Shown piece by piece: positions 53,214 to 61,878 of a stretch of 64,000 bases of DNA. The notes beneath the pieces were generated by a model. It was given only the letters and a program-made list of their open reading frames with translations. It was not told the origin of the DNA and ran no database searches. The position numbers and the translations under genes are program-made. Source of the stretch: Paenibacillus spiritus (GTDB lineage: Bacteria; Bacillota; Bacilli; Paenibacillales; Paenibacillaceae). The number at the start of each line of letters is the position of its first letter. Positions within the stretch are counted from its first letter, which is position 1. The stretch is taken from the NCBI RefSeq assembly GCF_008710135.1, contig NZ_VYKK01000008.1, positions 124,001 through 188,000 on the forward strand, given 5' to 3'.

Positions 53214-55079
53214 CTAGGCACGGGCCATGGCCGACAGCTTCGCTTCGGTGCTGCGGTACGTATTCACCGAGTACTTGACGCCGTCCGACTGCTGCTTGAG
53301 CGTCTCGGAGACGCGGCGTTCCTGGGACCGGATCTCCTGCTGGGTCTGTTCCAGTTCCCGGAGCGCAGACTGCACATAGGATTCCGGGTAGGCTCCTCCG
53401 ACGCTGGAGGATACCCCGGAGGCCACGCTTCGGATTCGGGCGACCAGATCCGATATTCGCTCCTCCTTCTGCCTAAGGAGCTGATGAAGAGCTTCGATCC
53501 GGCTGACGGTCGCCTTGATCTGCGCCGACCGGACCGCTCCGGCCGCCGAGACGGCGTACTTCGCCACGGTCTTGATCTTAGCCTTCAAGCCCCCGATCAG
53601 CTTGTTCTTGAATGTGCGCACCCCGTCCACCACTTCGTCCTTCTTGCGGGTGATGGTCGATTTCACCGACTCGAAGATAGCCCCAAGCTTGCGGGCCACC
53701 TGCTCCTTCATCCGGATGAACTTCTCCTTCTGGGCTTCAACGAACTGGATCGTATCGGCCACGAACTGCTGGAAGCCTTCCTTGAGCTCGTGGAAGAACT
53801 GGGTCACCGCGCTCTTCACCTGACGCGAGAACTCGGCGATCTGGCTTCCGATCAGCTTGGCGGCGTCCACCGCCTGGAAGTACAGCCCGGTGATCACATC
53901 CACCGCTTCGTTGAAGAAGGTCTCGACGAGCTCTGCGATATGCGCGATGCCTTCCTTGATCCAGGGAATGACTTTGTCGATGACAAAGCCGATGACATAC
54001 AGCGCTGCTACAACTTTCAGCGCTCCTAACAGGACCGCCCACGGACCGGCAAGGGCGATTCCGGCTACGGCCGCGGCTCCGAACAGAACATGGTACCATT
54101 CGACGTCGCCGTCCCAGATTTTGAAGACCTCCGTAACCAGCGTCTCCTTCAGAAAATTCGGCACCGCTTCCAGCCCGACGGTCACATGATGCACGAGGTT
54201 CGGAATCACGGCGCGCATCTGCGAGTCCGACCGGTGGAAGGTGGAGCCGTCGTCCTGAGCGAACGAGAAGAGCGAATGATGCGAGAAGCCGGTCACCGCA
54301 TCGGAAGTGGTATCAATGTAAATGCCGTCCGAAGGGTTCAGGAACAGAGCCGGAACGAGATCATGCTTGTTGCGGTACTCCAGAATCTGGCCTTTCCCGT
54401 TCATGGCATCAATCTGGCTCCGGTACTGGTCCAGCAGCGCCTTGTTGAAGCCGGGCGCATTGAAGGTGGATACGCTGATCAACCGGCTGCGCTGGTCATC
54501 CGTCATTACAAAGGAAGAGAAGAGGCTCAGATTGCCGCCAAGCGAGTGGCCGGTGATATACAGGTCCTCTCCGTGCAGGCCGAACTTCTGCATATAGGCT
54601 CTGGCCTCTCTCTGCTGCAGCGATTCCAGCTCGTAGGCCGTGGTGCCGTTGTTCTTCCAGTCGTTCCGGTAATACGGATCATTGATCGGCTCGCTCCCCC
54701 GGAAGGCAGCGACCTTGGCCCCGTTCTTCGTATCGACGGTAAAGGCGACGAAGCCGGACTGATCCAGCTTATTGTGCGAGACCACGTCGGTGATCTCCCA
54801 GTTCCGGTATTTGTCCGTGTCCATGGACTCCAGAAGCTGAATCCACTGCTCGGATTCCTTCGTTCCGTTCAGCTTATCCGGATAACGGGCCTTGAGCTTG
54901 TCCAGTCCCTCGCCCGCGGTATAGTAGTCAATCAACTGGCCGACGGTGATTCTTTTGCCGTTGTCGAAGTAGAGGTCTTCCAGGTCGGAGCCGATGCCCT
55001 TAGAGTCAATGACGTCCAGGTAGACGAGCTGGGAGATCTGCTTGAGTTCCACTTCGGTCAGTTTTTGGTCATCCGCCAT
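53214..55079 (-). CDS. T7SS-linked lipase with helical C-terminal half (TslA-like reverse arrangement)
   Basis: 621 residues. Residues 1-300 are an alpha/beta hydrolase of the Mbeg1/DUF2974 type: nucleophile Ser179 in YITGHSLGGNLSLF, candidate Asp240 in NKHDLVPAL, His267/268 in GFSHHSLFSF, oxyanion region AAFRGSEP. A hydrophobic stretch (331-372) leads into about 250 residues of predicted helices with coiled-coil character (373-621). There is no signal peptide. Toxin domain first and helical targeting domain last is the reverse of LXG toxins and is the plan of S. aureus TslA, a phospholipase exported by T7SS. The lipoprotein gene is 6 bases upstream. Lipase activity and export are inferred. 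Confidence 0.85.
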   Translation of the reverse strand: MADDQKLTEVELKQISQLVYLDVIDSKGIGSDLEDLYFDNGKRITVGQLIDYYTAGEGLDKLKARYPDKLNGTKESEQWIQLLESMDTDKYRNWEITDVVSHNKLDQSGFVAFTVDTKNGAKVAAFRGSEPINDPYYRNDWKNNGTTAYELESLQQREARAYMQKFGLHGEDLYITGHSLGGNLSLFSSFVMTDDQRSRLISVSTFNAPGFNKALLDQYRSQIDAMNGKGQILEYRNKHDLVPALFLNPSDGIYIDTTSDAVTGFSHHSLFSFAQDDGSTFHRSDSQMRAVIPNLVHHVTVGLEAVPNFLKETLVTEVFKIWDGDVEWYHVLFGAAAVAGIALAGPWAVLLGALKVVAALYVIGFVIDKVIPWIKEGIAHIAELVETFFNEAVDVITGLYFQAVDAAKLIGSQIAEFSRQVKSAVTQFFHELKEGFQQFVADTIQFVEAQKEKFIRMKEQVARKLGAIFESVKSTITRKKDEVVDGVRTFKNKLIGGLKAKIKTVAKYAVSAAGAVRSAQIKATVSRIEALHQLLRQKEERISDLVARIRSVASGVSSSVGGAYPESYVQSALRELEQTQQEIRSQERRVSETLKQQSDGVKYSVNTYRSTEAKLSAMARA

Positions 55080-55085
55080 GTACGC

Positions 55086-55913
55086 TCACCTCCAGTGATG
55101 CAGGCTCTCCAGCCTCTTCTCTCTCCATTGGTCCAGATACGCCTGAAGCTCCGCCTTGGTCTGCTTCACCCGGCCCGAAGCGTCGATCTCGCAGCCGACC
55201 CGGGTAATCATCCGGGGAACACCGGTCTCTTCCTCCTCCTCATTGAAGAACGCATCCACAGAGCTCGCCGACTGTTTCGCCTCCTCCAACCGGCTGAACG
55301 CGTCAGGGGTCAGATAGACCCAGGAGATCCTGCTGCTGACATAGCCGCTTGCGGCCAGTTCTTCGGCAAAAGCCAGATACTTCGCAATCTCCGCCTCCTG
55401 GTCCATATTTCCCTTCGGATCCACATAGCCGCTGGCATCGAGGTACACCTTGACGAGCAGCGTATTCGACGGATTCTGCTTCAGAAACTCCGGGTAGGTC
55501 ATGGAGGTGTCGCTGCTCTCCGGATAGGCCAGCCGGGTGTCGTTCACGTTCACAATCCGGGCGTCCGGCCAATGCTTGCGGGCCAGCTCCTGAATCTTCG
55601 GCTCCTCGCTGCGGGCGACGCGCTGATTCAGGTACTGGTCATAGATCTGCTTCAAATCCTTCGTAATCTCTACCGGCACCTTGAGAGTGGGGTCGGCCTT
55701 GGGCCGGGCAATCGCCTTTAAGGTGTTGGGGTTCATCGTCCCCCAGCTTCCCCCGATGCCGTCCAGCACGAATTCTTCGCCGTATTTCTCCTGCAGGGCC
55801 TCGACAATCCGGTCCGCCGCCCGTTCGTCCCGGGACTTCCCGCAGCCAAACAGGCTGAGCAGTGTTATGAGAGCCATTGGTATACACACCGTCCTTCTGA
55901 TTAATGGATTCAA
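55086..55913 (-). CDS. Lipoprotein paralogue B, candidate immunity protein for the T7 lipase
   Basis: 275 residues from TTG 55913. The start was chosen because the resulting N-terminus aligns position for position with the paralogue at 48578-49393, placing the lipobox Cys (LLSLFGC) at residue 24 in both; GGGAG is about 12 bases upstream. The mature part keeps the shared blocks LDGIGGSWGTMN, YLNQRVA, NDTRLAYP and WVYLTP. It is directly upstream of the lipase gene in the same operon, as expected of a toxin-immunity pair. The inferred role is to bind lipase at the outer membrane face of the producer cell. Confidence 0.82.
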   Translation of the reverse strand: MNPLIRRTVCIPMALITLLSLFGCGKSRDERAADRIVEALQEKYGEEFVLDGIGGSWGTMNPNTLKAIARPKADPTLKVPVEITKDLKQIYDQYLNQRVARSEEPKIQELARKHWPDARIVNVNDTRLAYPESSDTSMTYPEFLKQNPSNTLLVKVYLDASGYVDPKGNMDQEAEIAKYLAFAEELAASGYVSSRISWVYLTPDAFSRLEEAKQSASSVDAFFNEEEEETGVPRMITRVGCEIDASGRVKQTKAELQAYLDQWREKRLESLHHWR

Positions 55914-55929
55914 TCCGGTCCACTCTCCC

Positions 55930-57180
55930 TTAAGGCAATCTGGGTGCAAACTGAAGATCCGGCCATACGAACATTCTGCTCATGGATTGCTCCATCAAGC
56001 CGGCGAGCTCCTCAGGCATTTGCCGGGACAACAGCTTGAGTCTCGCCGTCATGCCTCCGGTGACCGTCTCCAGCAGATCCTCGAGCCGGTCGGCCAGCCT
56101 GCCGTGCTCCGGTTCCAGGAGCACCAGTACGACCAGGAACGCCTCCGTTACCCGGATCAGATCCTCCAGCCGCTCGGACGCCTCGCGCATGGCGGCTTCG
56201 CTGCGGGACTCGAACAGCTCCGACAGCTCGGTCGGTCCGAGCTTCCTCGCGTCCTCCGACAGGTCCCGCTTCCAGGCGGTCCAGATCTGCTGCACCTCCC
56301 GGTCGTAGCCGGCGGCAATCTCCAGCAGTGCTTCCCGGATACCTTGGAGATCGGCCCGCTCGATCAGCGGCACCAGCGCGTGAACCAGCTCGCGCGCCCC
56401 GCTGTTCGCAAGTCCCGCAGCCCGGATGAACGCCTCCGCCACCGCTCTGACGGCAGGCCCTTCCTCAAGCAGCACGCCCAAATGGGCCAGCAGCGCATAG
56501 GTCTCGTCCGGCCGGCCCGTCAGCACCCGGCCGGCATCATCGGTCCGGTAGGCGCTTTGGTCCGGCTGGCCGAGCAGCGCAGCCTCCGGCCCTGCCTTCC
56601 TGCCCGTTCCGCCTTCCGGCAGAGCGAATTCCAGCGTCTCGCCGTGTGTGCCCAGCGCTGTGCCGGCGCTGCCGGGCGCGGCGATGTTGCGAATGCCGGA
56701 CAAGAGCGCTCCTTCTTCCGGCAGCAGGTGGGAGACGCCCGGCGCGTCGAAGACGACGCCGGCCGCCGCGCCGCCGGACGAACCGGCTGCGAACAGGGCG
56801 AGCGCGCCACCGAGGCCGAAGCCGGTTACGGCGAGGCGTCCGCTGCCGCCGGCCGTATTCCGAAATTCCGCGGACTGCTTCAACAGAGCGCTCTCACCGG
56901 ACAGCATGCCCTTCAGAGTGCTCAGCGAGAATTCCGCTGTATATAAGAAGATAAGCCATCTATCGTCATTTTCATTCCTAAAAGCATAGCCTTCGGCTTC
57001 CGGCGCGATCCAGCGGTCAGCCAGCTTCAGCCCGTACATTCCGCCGCTTCCGGCCGCCGCTCCGGCTTCCGCCGGTTCGCCGCCGAGCAGGTCCCGCACG
57101 GTCATCCCTGCCGTTCCCTCCCGAAGAACGGACGGTTCCATGAAGGCCAGCGTCAAATATTCCTTATCGGTCAGCTCCAC
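55930..57180 (-). CDS. Degenerate lipase homologue (pseudo-enzyme) of the T7SS locus
   Basis: 416 residues from GTG 57180 (GGGGGGAG seven bases upstream); the N-terminal MELTDKEYLTLAFME matches the start of the lipase at 53214. The nucleophile elbow is LAVTGFGLGGALALF: Gly122 replaces the Ser of GHSLGG. The following strand FDAPGVS (144-150) matches FNAPGFN of the lipase, confirming homology, but no HDLVP-like Asp is seen. The C-terminal half is helical (PGVLLEE to the end) without a membrane stretch. Possible roles are chaperone, adaptor or decoy for the active lipase. The reading frame is intact. Confidence 0.78.
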   Translation of the reverse strand: MELTDKEYLTLAFMEPSVLREGTAGMTVRDLLGGEPAEAGAAAGSGGMYGLKLADRWIAPEAEGYAFRNENDDRWLIFLYTAEFSLSTLKGMLSGESALLKQSAEFRNTAGGSGRLAVTGFGLGGALALFAAGSSGGAAAGVVFDAPGVSHLLPEEGALLSGIRNIAAPGSAGTALGTHGETLEFALPEGGTGRKAGPEAALLGQPDQSAYRTDDAGRVLTGRPDETYALLAHLGVLLEEGPAVRAVAEAFIRAAGLANSGARELVHALVPLIERADLQGIREALLEIAAGYDREVQQIWTAWKRDLSEDARKLGPTELSELFESRSEAAMREASERLEDLIRVTEAFLVVLVLLEPEHGRLADRLEDLLETVTGGMTARLKLLSRQMPEELAGLMEQSMSRMFVWPDLQFAPRLP

Positions 57181-57294
57181 TTCAAAGCTCCCCCCAGGTT
57201 GTGTATCGTCTTCCTTCGCCAGCCGTACACGGCAGGGCAAGCAGACCGTAACGCACCGGTCCGCTTGCCCCGCCAAGGTTGGCACTGTGCTTCA

Positions 57295-57594
57295 TTATCT
57301 GCTGCGCAGCTTGCTGGCCATTTCCTGCTCGGCCTGCTGCTTGATGTTCGCGATCTGAATCAGGTTCTTGCTGATGTTCTCTACGCATTTCACCAGCTCG
57401 TTGAAGCTTGGCATAAGTCCGTCGAACTGCTGAACGAAAGCCGTCTGGGATTCGCCCTGCCACCAGCCGCTTACGGCATGGATTTCTTTCTGCAGATTCT
57501 TGATCAAGGTGTCTGCATTGTTCGCTTTGTTGCTGATCGATTTGGCGACGCTTGTCGCCTGATCAGGACTGAATGTCAAATTGTTGCCCGCCAT
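57295..57594 (-). CDS. WXG100-family protein (EsxA/YukE-like)
   Basis: 99 residues, the family length. Two helices are separated by the turn SGWWQGESQTAF with Trp45-Gln-Gly47, the WXG motif. N-terminal FSPDQATSVAKSISNKANNA and C-terminal IANIKQQAEQEMASKLRSR complete the hairpin. It is a small T7SS substrate or partner that dimerises and docks on the EssC ATPase. Its ribosome site is AAAGGAGG. It stands between the second WXG-type gene and the pseudo-lipase gene. Confidence 0.94.
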   Translation of the reverse strand: MAGNNLTFSPDQATSVAKSISNKANNADTLIKNLQKEIHAVSGWWQGESQTAFVQQFDGLMPSFNELVKCVENISKNLIQIANIKQQAEQEMASKLRSR

Positions 57595-57636
57595 GTGTGT
57601 TCACCTCCTTTCAAGGAGTATCCCGGCTGAACGCGG

Positions 57637-57999
57637 TTACCGCTGCCTGCTCCGGGCTCTCTCTTCCTGTTCCTTGCGTTCCCGTTCTCTCTTCTCGGCC
57701 GCCAGCTTCTCCGCGAGCCGCTTCTTCTCGGCCCGCTCCTGCTCGGCCCGCTGCACCTGGGAGGCGACGCGCTCCACGCCGCTCTCCAGCCGCTCCAGAC
57801 TGCGGATCAGCGCCTTGATCTCGCCGTCGAGTCCCGGGTACTCGCTCTGCAGCGTCTTCGACGCCGTGCCCGTCCAGAACTCTCCGACCTGCCGGTACTG
57901 GGTTCCCAGCTCCCGCTGGACCTGCCGGACATCGCCGGTGAGTCCGCTGATCCGCGACGCATTGCGCCGGATTTCGGAAGGACTGATTGACACAGGCAT
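57637..57999 (-). CDS. WXG-type protein with charged C-terminal tail
   Basis: 120 residues. VGEFWTGTASKTLQSEYPG places Trp42-Thr-Gly44 at the WXG turn between two helices. The tail from about residue 88 is almost all Glu, Lys, Arg and Gln (ERAEKKRLAEKLAAEKRERE) and should be a long charged helix. It is 25 bases downstream of essC and 43 upstream of the canonical WXG100 gene. The two could form a heterodimer or act as targeting partners for the lipase. Confidence 0.85.
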   Translation of the reverse strand: MPVSISPSEIRRNASRISGLTGDVRQVQRELGTQYRQVGEFWTGTASKTLQSEYPGLDGEIKALIRSLERLESGVERVASQVQRAEQERAEKKRLAEKLAAEKRERERKEQEERARSRQR

Positions 58000-58023
58000 A
58001 CCTCCTTCAGGATAAGAAATAGG

Positions 58024-61000
58024 TTATCGCAGCACGCCGCACCGAAGCCCGGTGTACCGGTTCTTCACAATCAGATATCCGTCGCCGAGCTCCATATTCC
58101 GCTCCTGGGAACCGTAAGGGAAAGAGACGTTGTACAGATTCTGCTCCTTGATTCTTCCGAGCAGCAGCCCGGTCTGTTCCTCCCGGATCACCTTGCCGAG
58201 CGTATCCCAGTTCGAGGCCAGCTCCGCGGTATTGTCGGCGGCGATGACCGAGACCTTCAGTCCCCGGTCCTGGCGGATCATCCGCTCCAGCAGCTCATGC
58301 AGCGCGTACATGTCGTTGCCCGTCAGTTCGCCGAGCTTGTCGATCACGAACACGATAGGGTTCCATCCCGCCGCAAGCTCGGCGGCATCTCCTCCCGCCA
58401 TCCGGCAGGCGAGCAGCTCCGACCGGCGGGCGTCCAGCTTCTCCCGGAACGCCGAGCTGAAGTCGTAGAAGTCTTCCACGCCGGCCAGGTCGGTGACATA
58501 GGGGCGCTTCATCAGCTCGAACAGGCCCATGCCGGACGAATCCAGCGCATACACCTCCAGCTCCGGCTCTTTCTCTGCGAGAAGACTGATCCAGGATACC
58601 AGCAGCGTGCTCTTGCCTGACATCGCATCCCCGGCAACCATGAAGACCGGATGGGTCTGCAGGTCGAGGTGGACCGGCTGCAGATCATTGCTGGCCAGTC
58701 CGATTCCCAGCCGTGTCCCCTCGCCTTCCAGCGACCGGAGGTCGATCCAGGCCGGCATGACCGGAATCGGAACCGCCCGGCTGTCGAACCGGCCTTCCAG
58801 CCGTTCGATCAGCCCGTCCGTTCGCACCTCCCTGAATTCGGGGAGGGCCGTCTGGAATTCGAGCGGCGGCTTGCCCCGGACCAGACCGCGCCCGGCCGTT
58901 CTGGCCGGCTCCAGGCCTTCGGTCCGTCCGACAATGCCGTCGTACTCGCTTTTCTCCGTCATCTGGAGGCTGATCGCCATCGTGAAGTTGACCGAGAACT
59001 TGTAGCGGACCAGACCGCTGTTCGTCGCCGTGGCGACCAGGTAGATGCCGTACTTGAAGCCTTCCCGGGCCAGCACGACCATTTGCGCATCCATCTCTTC
59101 ATACGTCTCCGACAGGGCAAAATAATTGTCGATGACCAGCATCACCGCCGGCAGAGTCCCGCCGCTCGCGCGGTAATCCGCGAAGCCCTCGCTGCCCGTC
59201 TCCCCGAAGAGCGCCCGGCGCTCCTCCATGATCCGGAACACGAACCGCATGAACTGGTCGATCTTCTCCTCCTGCTCCAGCGTCATGACGCCGCCGATAT
59301 GCGGCAGCCGCTCCAGCGGTTTCAGCGAACCGCCGCCGAAATCCATAATGTAGCCATGGAATTCATCCGGCGTGTAGAGCAGCGCAGCCGACAGCAGCAG
59401 CGTCCGCAGCAGCACCGTCTTCCCCGTTCCGGGAGCGCCGTAGACGAACAGATTCCCCTCTGCGGCAAAATCCAGCTCCAGCGCCTCCTGCCGCTGTCCT
59501 CTCGGGTCGTCCAGCAGTCCGGCCGGAATCCGAAGCAGCGCTTCCCGGCGCGGCCGGATGCCCTCCGCGCTCTCCGCCGGAAGGAGAGCGTCCAGATAGA
59601 CGGTCTCGGGCAGCGGCGGCAGCCAAGGACCCTTGACCGGCCGGATGCCGGACTGCTCGGCCGTCCGGATCATATGCTCCACCATCGCCTGAAGCTGGGA
59701 CGGCAGTTCATGGCGGGCGATTTTCTCCTCTTCCAGGGGATAAATCTGTTCGCTTCGACCGGTGACGGACAGCTTGTACAGGCGCTTCGTCCGGTTCTCC
59801 ACCTTCCGCAGCTCTCCTTCGGGATCATAATCCGCGCCGGAGTAAGCGGACTGGAAGAGCTCGAAGATCTCATCGTTGCCGACCTGAATGTATGCGCGTC
59901 CCGGCTCCTTGATCATGGCGGCGTCGGGCCGCTTGATGACATCCTTGCTGTCCGCCTCGTCCTGCACCTTGAGGCAGATCTTGAATTTCGAGTTGCTCCA
60001 GATCTGGTCGTCGACGACCCCCGCCGGCTTCTGGGTGGCGAGAATCAGGTGGACGCCCAGGCTTCGGCCGACCCGCGCCGTGCTGACCAGCTCCTTCATG
60101 AAGTCGGGCTGGTCCTGCTTCAGCTCCGCGAATTCGTCGGCAATCATAATCAGATGAGGGATCGCCGGCATGCCCGCATGATCGGAGCGGCTGTAGTACA
60201 GCTTCTGGTATTTATCAATGTTGTTGACTCCGTGCTCCGAGAACAGGCGCTGCCTTCGCATCAGCTCGCTCTTGATGGACAGCAGAGCCCGCGTCGTCTG
60301 GTTGCCTCCCAGGTTCGTAATCGTGCCCACGAGATGCGGCATTCCCCGGAAGGCGTCGGCCATCCCGCCGCCTTTGTAGTCAATCAGCACAAAGGCGATG
60401 TCATGCGGATGGTAGTGAGCCGCCTGCGACACGATAATGCTCTGGAGCAGCTCGCTCTTGCCGGAGCCGGTCGTTCCCGCCACCAGGCCGTGCGGACCGA
60501 AGCCCGTCTCGTGCATATCAAGGTGAAGCGGCTCGCCGCCGGCGCGCACGCCGATCGGCACGCTCATGCCCCTGTAGGTCCGGTTCCGCGTCCAGTTCAG
60601 CAGCAAATCGGTATCCGTGACCTTCTCCGCTTCAAGCATGTCCAGCAGCGACACCGAGGTCGGAAGCGCGAAGCCCGCGTTCGTCTGCTTGATCCGAAGC
60701 GGGGCCAGCTTCCGCGCGGCCAGATCCAGCTCGCCGAGCTGCGTCTGATCCGGCGTGAATGCCGTCTTCCCGCCGGTAACCCGGTCGGCCATTTCTCCAT
60801 GCTTGCCCTGCAGCGAGACTACAACCTTGCAGTTCATCGGCAGATAGGCGGCATTCGGAGCTACGAAGAGGGTCGATACGCCAAGCTTCGAGCTGCCGTT
60901 GTACAGGTATCTGCCGATCGGTTCATTCTCCAGCAGAGAGATGTCTTCGACCACGAACAGGTAGTGCGGCAGAATGCCGCCGCCCGCCGCGCGAAGCTCA

Positions 61001-61878
61001 CGGTCCTTCAGCAGCGCATACATTTCGGAGAGCACCTGATGCGCAATCGCCTGCCCGCAGAGCAGGAAGCGGACATTCATTCCGTCGTCCCACAGATGCG
61101 GAAGGAATTTCATCCAGCTCCAGCGCTCCATGCCATCGCCGCTTGTCAGAAGTACAATCCGGACATCGTCGTACCCTTGATGGGTAACGAGCTGGAGCAT
61201 CATAGAGGTCAGCAGCGCCTGCGTCTTGGCCTCTTCCCCGGCCAGGCCGCAGATCTCCGATTCCAGCAGATTGACCGTTATCGGCACGCCCGGAACCTTG
61301 GCATAATCCATCGCCAGCCGCTGGGGCTCCATAATCAGCGGATCGCTCTCCAGGATAATCGCCTGCTTCGTATAGCGGATCTCCATTTCCAGCGGAGCGC
61401 TGCCGACCCCGACGCGCACGGCCAGGAAGTCATTGTGGACCGGCGTCTTCTCCCACAAGCGCCGGTCCCCTTCCATGATCCGGCGCACGCATTCCTCCGG
61501 TTCCGGGAACATCTCATTCATTGCCGCGCTCTGCTGCTCCCGGGCCACGGACAGCTCGCTGCGCGTGTCGGCGATGAACTGCAGGTATTTCTGCTCCCGC
61601 TCTTTCTTCTTGCGGGCGTATTTGCGAATCTGTGAAATCGCCGTTCCCAGCGAACCGATCAGCGTCATCACAGTCGTAGCGACCGAGATCAGCAGAAAGA
61701 GTGACTGGGAAGTCATTGCGATCAGCACGGTGATTACCAGCATGACAATCGGCGGAAGCAGAATGCCGAACCAGGAAATCTCCGGTTTCTCCTGCAGCAT
61801 CGGCGGGTTAGGCACTTCAACTTCGCCGCGCGGGATTTCCGGAAGGAACCGCGGCTGACGGCTGAATTCAGTCTGCAT
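58024..61878 (-). CDS. essC: T7SS FtsK/SpoIIIE-type ATPase EssC/EccC, FHA domains absent
   Basis: 1284 residues from ATG 61878; ATG 61884 touches GGGAGGGG. Two membrane helices lie at about 38-80 (WFGILLPPIVMLVITVLIAM). Three ATPase domains follow. D1 has Walker A GTTGSGKSELL near 471 and Walker B-type LIMIADEFAEL. D2 has GAPGTGKTVLL near 820, but DN in VMLVIDNYF. D3 has GDAMSGKSTLL near 1088, but DK in IVFVIDKLGEL. The N-terminus begins almost directly with the membrane segment, so the two FHA domains of staphylococcal and Bacillus EssC are missing and the layout is closer to actinobacterial EccC. It drives export of WXG and lipase substrates. Confidence 0.95.
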   Translation of the reverse strand: MQTEFSRQPRFLPEIPRGEVEVPNPPMLQEKPEISWFGILLPPIVMLVITVLIAMTSQSLFLLISVATTVMTLIGSLGTAISQIRKYARKKKEREQKYLQFIADTRSELSVAREQQSAAMNEMFPEPEECVRRIMEGDRRLWEKTPVHNDFLAVRVGVGSAPLEMEIRYTKQAIILESDPLIMEPQRLAMDYAKVPGVPITVNLLESEICGLAGEEAKTQALLTSMMLQLVTHQGYDDVRIVLLTSGDGMERWSWMKFLPHLWDDGMNVRFLLCGQAIAHQVLSEMYALLKDRELRAAGGGILPHYLFVVEDISLLENEPIGRYLYNGSSKLGVSTLFVAPNAAYLPMNCKVVVSLQGKHGEMADRVTGGKTAFTPDQTQLGELDLAARKLAPLRIKQTNAGFALPTSVSLLDMLEAEKVTDTDLLLNWTRNRTYRGMSVPIGVRAGGEPLHLDMHETGFGPHGLVAGTTGSGKSELLQSIIVSQAAHYHPHDIAFVLIDYKGGGMADAFRGMPHLVGTITNLGGNQTTRALLSIKSELMRRQRLFSEHGVNNIDKYQKLYYSRSDHAGMPAIPHLIMIADEFAELKQDQPDFMKELVSTARVGRSLGVHLILATQKPAGVVDDQIWSNSKFKICLKVQDEADSKDVIKRPDAAMIKEPGRAYIQVGNDEIFELFQSAYSGADYDPEGELRKVENRTKRLYKLSVTGRSEQIYPLEEEKIARHELPSQLQAMVEHMIRTAEQSGIRPVKGPWLPPLPETVYLDALLPAESAEGIRPRREALLRIPAGLLDDPRGQRQEALELDFAAEGNLFVYGAPGTGKTVLLRTLLLSAALLYTPDEFHGYIMDFGGGSLKPLERLPHIGGVMTLEQEEKIDQFMRFVFRIMEERRALFGETGSEGFADYRASGGTLPAVMLVIDNYFALSETYEEMDAQMVVLAREGFKYGIYLVATATNSGLVRYKFSVNFTMAISLQMTEKSEYDGIVGRTEGLEPARTAGRGLVRGKPPLEFQTALPEFREVRTDGLIERLEGRFDSRAVPIPVMPAWIDLRSLEGEGTRLGIGLASNDLQPVHLDLQTHPVFMVAGDAMSGKSTLLVSWISLLAEKEPELEVYALDSSGMGLFELMKRPYVTDLAGVEDFYDFSSAFREKLDARRSELLACRMAGGDAAELAAGWNPIVFVIDKLGELTGNDMYALHELLERMIRQDRGLKVSVIAADNTAELASNWDTLGKVIREEQTGLLLGRIKEQNLYNVSFPYGSQERNMELGDGYLIVKNRYTGLRCGVLR

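Noticed and set aside
54090..55721. 543-codon plus-strand frame opposite lipase and lipoprotein genes
   Set aside because: It spans two real minus-strand genes and lacks any domain signature.
57181..57285. Longer start of the pseudo-lipase gene at 57285
   Set aside because: The extra 35 residues are Cys/Arg-rich and unlike the lipase N-terminus. GTG 57180 has a strong ribosome site and aligns with the lipase start.
58651..61635. 994-codon open frame on the plus strand opposite essC
   Set aside because: It is antisense to a clear ATPase gene with intact motifs, has no ribosome site and a composition typical of third-position GC shadows.
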